Source of the DNA: Sphingopyxis sp. H053
Lineage (GTDB): Bacteria > Pseudomonadota > Alphaproteobacteria > Sphingomonadales > Sphingomonadaceae
Length of the DNA stretch: 64,000 bases
Assembly: GCF_001468225.1 (NCBI RefSeq)
Contig: NZ_LNRU01000009.1
Span: forward strand, 121,153 to 185,152
Reading direction: 5' to 3'
The position numbers and the translations under genes were made by a program. Shown in pieces: positions 61,937 through 64,000 of this stretch (position 1 is its first letter; the number at the start of each line of letters is the position of its first letter). The notes beneath the pieces were generated by a model that worked only from the letters and a program-made list of their open reading frames with translations, made no database searches and was not told the origin of the DNA.

Positions 61937-64000
61937 CTATTTCGCCGCAGCATCGCTCGCCGGGCGCGTCCAGCCCTTCTTGTACTTTTCGAACCAGGCG
62001 AGGATTGCCGAGGCTTTGGCGGCCGATTGCGACGGGCGCGCCGCGATGCTGCCGTGGCTGGCGCCCGGCACCTTGATCAGCGCGCTGGGCACGCCGCGAA
62101 GGCGGAGCGCGGTGTAATATTGTTCGGATTCGCTGACCGGGGTGCGGTAATCCTCGGCGCCGACGATGACGAGCGTCGGGGTTTCGACATTGCCGACGAG
62201 CGAGAGCGGCGAGCGCGCCCAGAAGAGTTCGGGCTTTTCCCAAGGTTCGGCGCCGAGCCAATAGGGGCCGAAGAAGCCGGGGCCGTCGGCGGTGAGCGCC
62301 TGCGTCGTCCAGTTGATCACCGGCTTTTGCGTGACCGCGGCCTTGAAGCGGTTGGTCTTGCCGACGATCCAGCTGGTGAGCACGCCGCCGCCCGAGCCGC
62401 CGGTGACAAAGAGCGCGTCGGGGTCGGCGACGCCAAGCTCGATCGCGCGGTCGACGATGCTGATGAGGTCGAAATAATCATTGCCCGGATATTGCTTGTC
62501 GATCTCGTTCGCGAAGGCCGCGCCATAGCTGGTCGAGCCGCGCGGGTTCGCCGAGAGGACGGCATAGCCGCCCGCGGCGTAAAGCTGGTTGTCGGTCGAG
62601 AAATGGCCGCCATAGGCCGCGAAGGGGCCGCCATGGATTTCGAGGATCAGCGGCACGCGCTGGCCATCGCGGTAGCCGGGCGGGAGGGTCAGCCAGCCCT
62701 CGATCGTCTTGCCGTCGTGGCTCGATGCTACCGTGATCTTGCGGACTTCGCCGAGCGATTTCACTTCGCGCAAGCTGCGGTTGAGGTCGGTGAGGATGCG
62801 CGCGGTGCCGCCGCGATTGAGCTGTACCTCGGCGGGGCGGGTCGCGGTGCCGCCGGTGAAGGCGATTGCGCCTCCGTCGGAGACGGTGAAACTGCCGCCC
62901 GTATAGGGGCGGTCGAGTCCGCCGCCCGAAAGGCCGGTCGCGGCGGTGCGCACCGCGCCGTCGAGACCGATGCGCGCGACTTTCGTTTCGCCATGATCGT
63001 CGTATTGCGCGTAAACCGACTTGCCGTCGGCGCCCCACTGGATCGCGTCGATGCCATAGTCCCAATTGCCCGTCAGGCTGCGCTTGCCCGATCCGTCGCG
63101 GTTCATGACGTAGAGCTGGGTATTCTCATAGGCGCGCAATTTGTCGTCGAAGCCGAGATAGGCGATCTTGCCGCCGTCGGGCGAGACGAGCGGATTGCTG
63201 TCGGGGCCGTTGCGGTCGGTGAGCGCGGTGACCGTGCCGCTCGTCACGTCGAGCGCGTGGACTTCGCTCTCGACCGGGTCCTTCTCCCAATCGGGTTTGC
63301 GGTTCGCGCTGAAATAGAGGGTGCGGCCATCGCGCGACCAGCTCAAGGGGCCGCCGTCATGATAGGGGCCGAAGGTGAGCTGACGCGGCGAGCCGCCGGT
63401 TGCGGGGACGACGAAAATCTTTTCGAAGCCGGGTTCGAGATAGCCTTCGCCGTCGGCGCGATAGGCGAGAAGGTCGTGGACCTCGAGCGGCTCGGCCCAT
63501 TTCGCGCCTTCGGGTTTGTTCTTCGGCGCCGCGCCGAAGCTTGGACCATCGTCTTTGACGAGCATCGTGTAAGCGATCGAACGGCCGTCGGGCGACCAGG
63601 CGAGGCTCGACGGGCTGGTCGGCAGACCGGTGAGGCGGACCGCTTCGCCGCCGTTCATCCAGCGCACCCAGAGCTGCGCGCTGCCGCCCTCGGTCGAGGC
63701 GAAGGCGAGGCGCTTGCCGTCGGGCGACCAGCGCGGGGCGAAAGCGCCGCCGCTGCGGCCAGCGACCGGGGTTTCCTCGCCCGTCGCGGTGTCGATGAGC
63801 CAGATCGAGCTGACCGCGCGGTCGGACATGATGTCGTTCGAGCGGCGGACATAGGCGATGTGGCGGCCGTCGGGGCTGATCTGTGGGTCCGAAGCGATCG
63901 AGAGGTCGAAGAGGTCGGCGCCGGTGAGGCGGCGCTCGGGGCCCTTGCGCGCGCTGCCGGCGGCGGAGGCGGACATGGGGGCGGGGGCGGCGGTTTCCGC
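61937..64000 (-). CDS. S9-family prolyl oligopeptidase-like peptidase, 5' end outside the window
   Basis: At least 687 residues are in the window. The N-terminal part is a beta-propeller with repeated SPDG motifs (FAPRWSPDGKRLAF, SSLAWSPDGRSIAY, NPLVSPDGGKIAY). The C-terminal alpha/beta-hydrolase has the Ser in VTGGSGGGVLTSW, Asp in IVGAEDYRTPVSES and His in PGASHGSIAARPS. The frame is open to the right edge: 8 codons (AETAAPAP) precede the Met at 63976, which reads as the region just after a signal peptide. The true start is therefore off-window. Confidence 0.93.
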   Translation of the reverse strand, partial: AETAAPAPMSASAAGSARKGPERRLTGADLFDLSIASDPQISPDGRHIAYVRRSNDIMSDRAVSSIWLIDTATGEETPVAGRSGGAFAPRWSPDGKRLAFASTEGGSAQLWVRWMNGGEAVRLTGLPTSPSSLAWSPDGRSIAYTMLVKDDGPSFGAAPKNKPEGAKWAEPLEVHDLLAYRADGEGYLEPGFEKIFVVPATGGSPRQLTFGPYHDGGPLSWSRDGRTLYFSANRKPDWEKDPVESEVHALDVTSGTVTALTDRNGPDSNPLVSPDGGKIAYLGFDDKLRAYENTQLYVMNRDGSGKRSLTGNWDYGIDAIQWGADGKSVYAQYDDHGETKVARIGLDGAVRTAATGLSGGGLDRPYTGGSFTVSDGGAIAFTGGTATRPAEVQLNRGGTARILTDLNRSLREVKSLGEVRKITVASSHDGKTIEGWLTLPPGYRDGQRVPLILEIHGGPFAAYGGHFSTDNQLYAAGGYAVLSANPRGSTSYGAAFANEIDKQYPGNDYFDLISIVDRAIELGVADPDALFVTGGSGGGVLTSWIVGKTNRFKAAVTQKPVINWTTQALTADGPGFFGPYWLGAEPWEKPELFWARSPLSLVGNVETPTLVIVGAEDYRTPVSESEQYYTALRLRGVPSALIKVPGASHGSIAARPSQSAAKASAILAWFEKYKKGWTRPASDAAAK

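Overview
The window is high-GC and densely packed, and it reads as chromosomal DNA of a sphingomonad (Alphaproteobacteria, Sphingomonadales, probably Sphingopyxis-like; this is inferred from gene content, not tested). The indicators are a crtY-crtI-crtB yellow-carotenoid cluster, an lnt-metK-trmB block, an ATP12-type F1 assembly chaperone, a fused 5-oxoprolinase, TonB-dependent uptake, several exported peptidases, and many short dispersed palindromes between genes.

Layout. 1-1.87 kb: a truncated GntR-type regulator and a P4-like tyrosine integrase, lower in GC and probably the edge of an integrated element abutting trmB. 1.86-5.5 kb: trmB, metK and lnt on the minus strand. 5.7-12.5 kb: DUF2141 and sterol-desaturase genes (minus), then a plus-strand operon crtY-crtI-CPCC-LOG-crtB-pnuC-nadR-like in which every junction overlaps by 1 to 4 bases. 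12.5-18.5 kb: two acyl-CoA ligases, a 262-bp inverted-repeat element, an OmpR-type regulator with a degenerate receiver, an HCCA isomerase-like protein and an enoyl-CoA hydratase. 18.6-22.4 kb (minus): crcB, a pseudouridine synthase, a PaiB-like flavoprotein, a small membrane protein and ATP12, again all overlapping, plus a nuclease. 22.6-27.7 kb: an atypical winged-helix regulator, a conserved unknown, corA, tRNA-Val(UAC), a GFA protein and an exported amidohydrolase. 27.8-34.7 kb: acnA, two lipoproteins, an exported RidA protein, a diguanylate cyclase and a LacI regulator.

34.8-42.9 kb is a minus-strand block: a CHASE/HWE histidine kinase overlapping a fused 5-oxoprolinase, then DUF969 and DUF979 membrane proteins and DUF2891. 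I read it as a candidate pyroglutamate or pyroglutamyl-peptide utilisation locus with its own sensor. 43.1-46.0 kb holds a GST, a PilZ protein and an ABC-F ATPase.

46.3-51.4 kb is the most unusual locus: two identical 14-bp BlaI/MecI-type operators, a BlaI repressor, an M56 (BlaR1-like) membrane metalloprotease whose C-terminus carries about four and a half short repeats in place of a penicillin-sensing domain, an exported protein carrying three copies of the same repeat, and a TonB-dependent receptor translationally coupled to it. This looks like a proteolysis-controlled envelope or uptake system.

51.4-64 kb: an RNase H-like protein, a PAS protein, an MreB homologue, a purine-salvage pair (adenine deaminase-type and phosphoribosyltransferase), exported DUF885, M28 and S9 peptidases, a 2OG-Fe(II) oxygenase and an ohr-ohrR peroxide-resistance pair. 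The S9 gene runs off the right edge. No CRISPR array, rRNA, plasmid origin or complete insertion sequence was seen.
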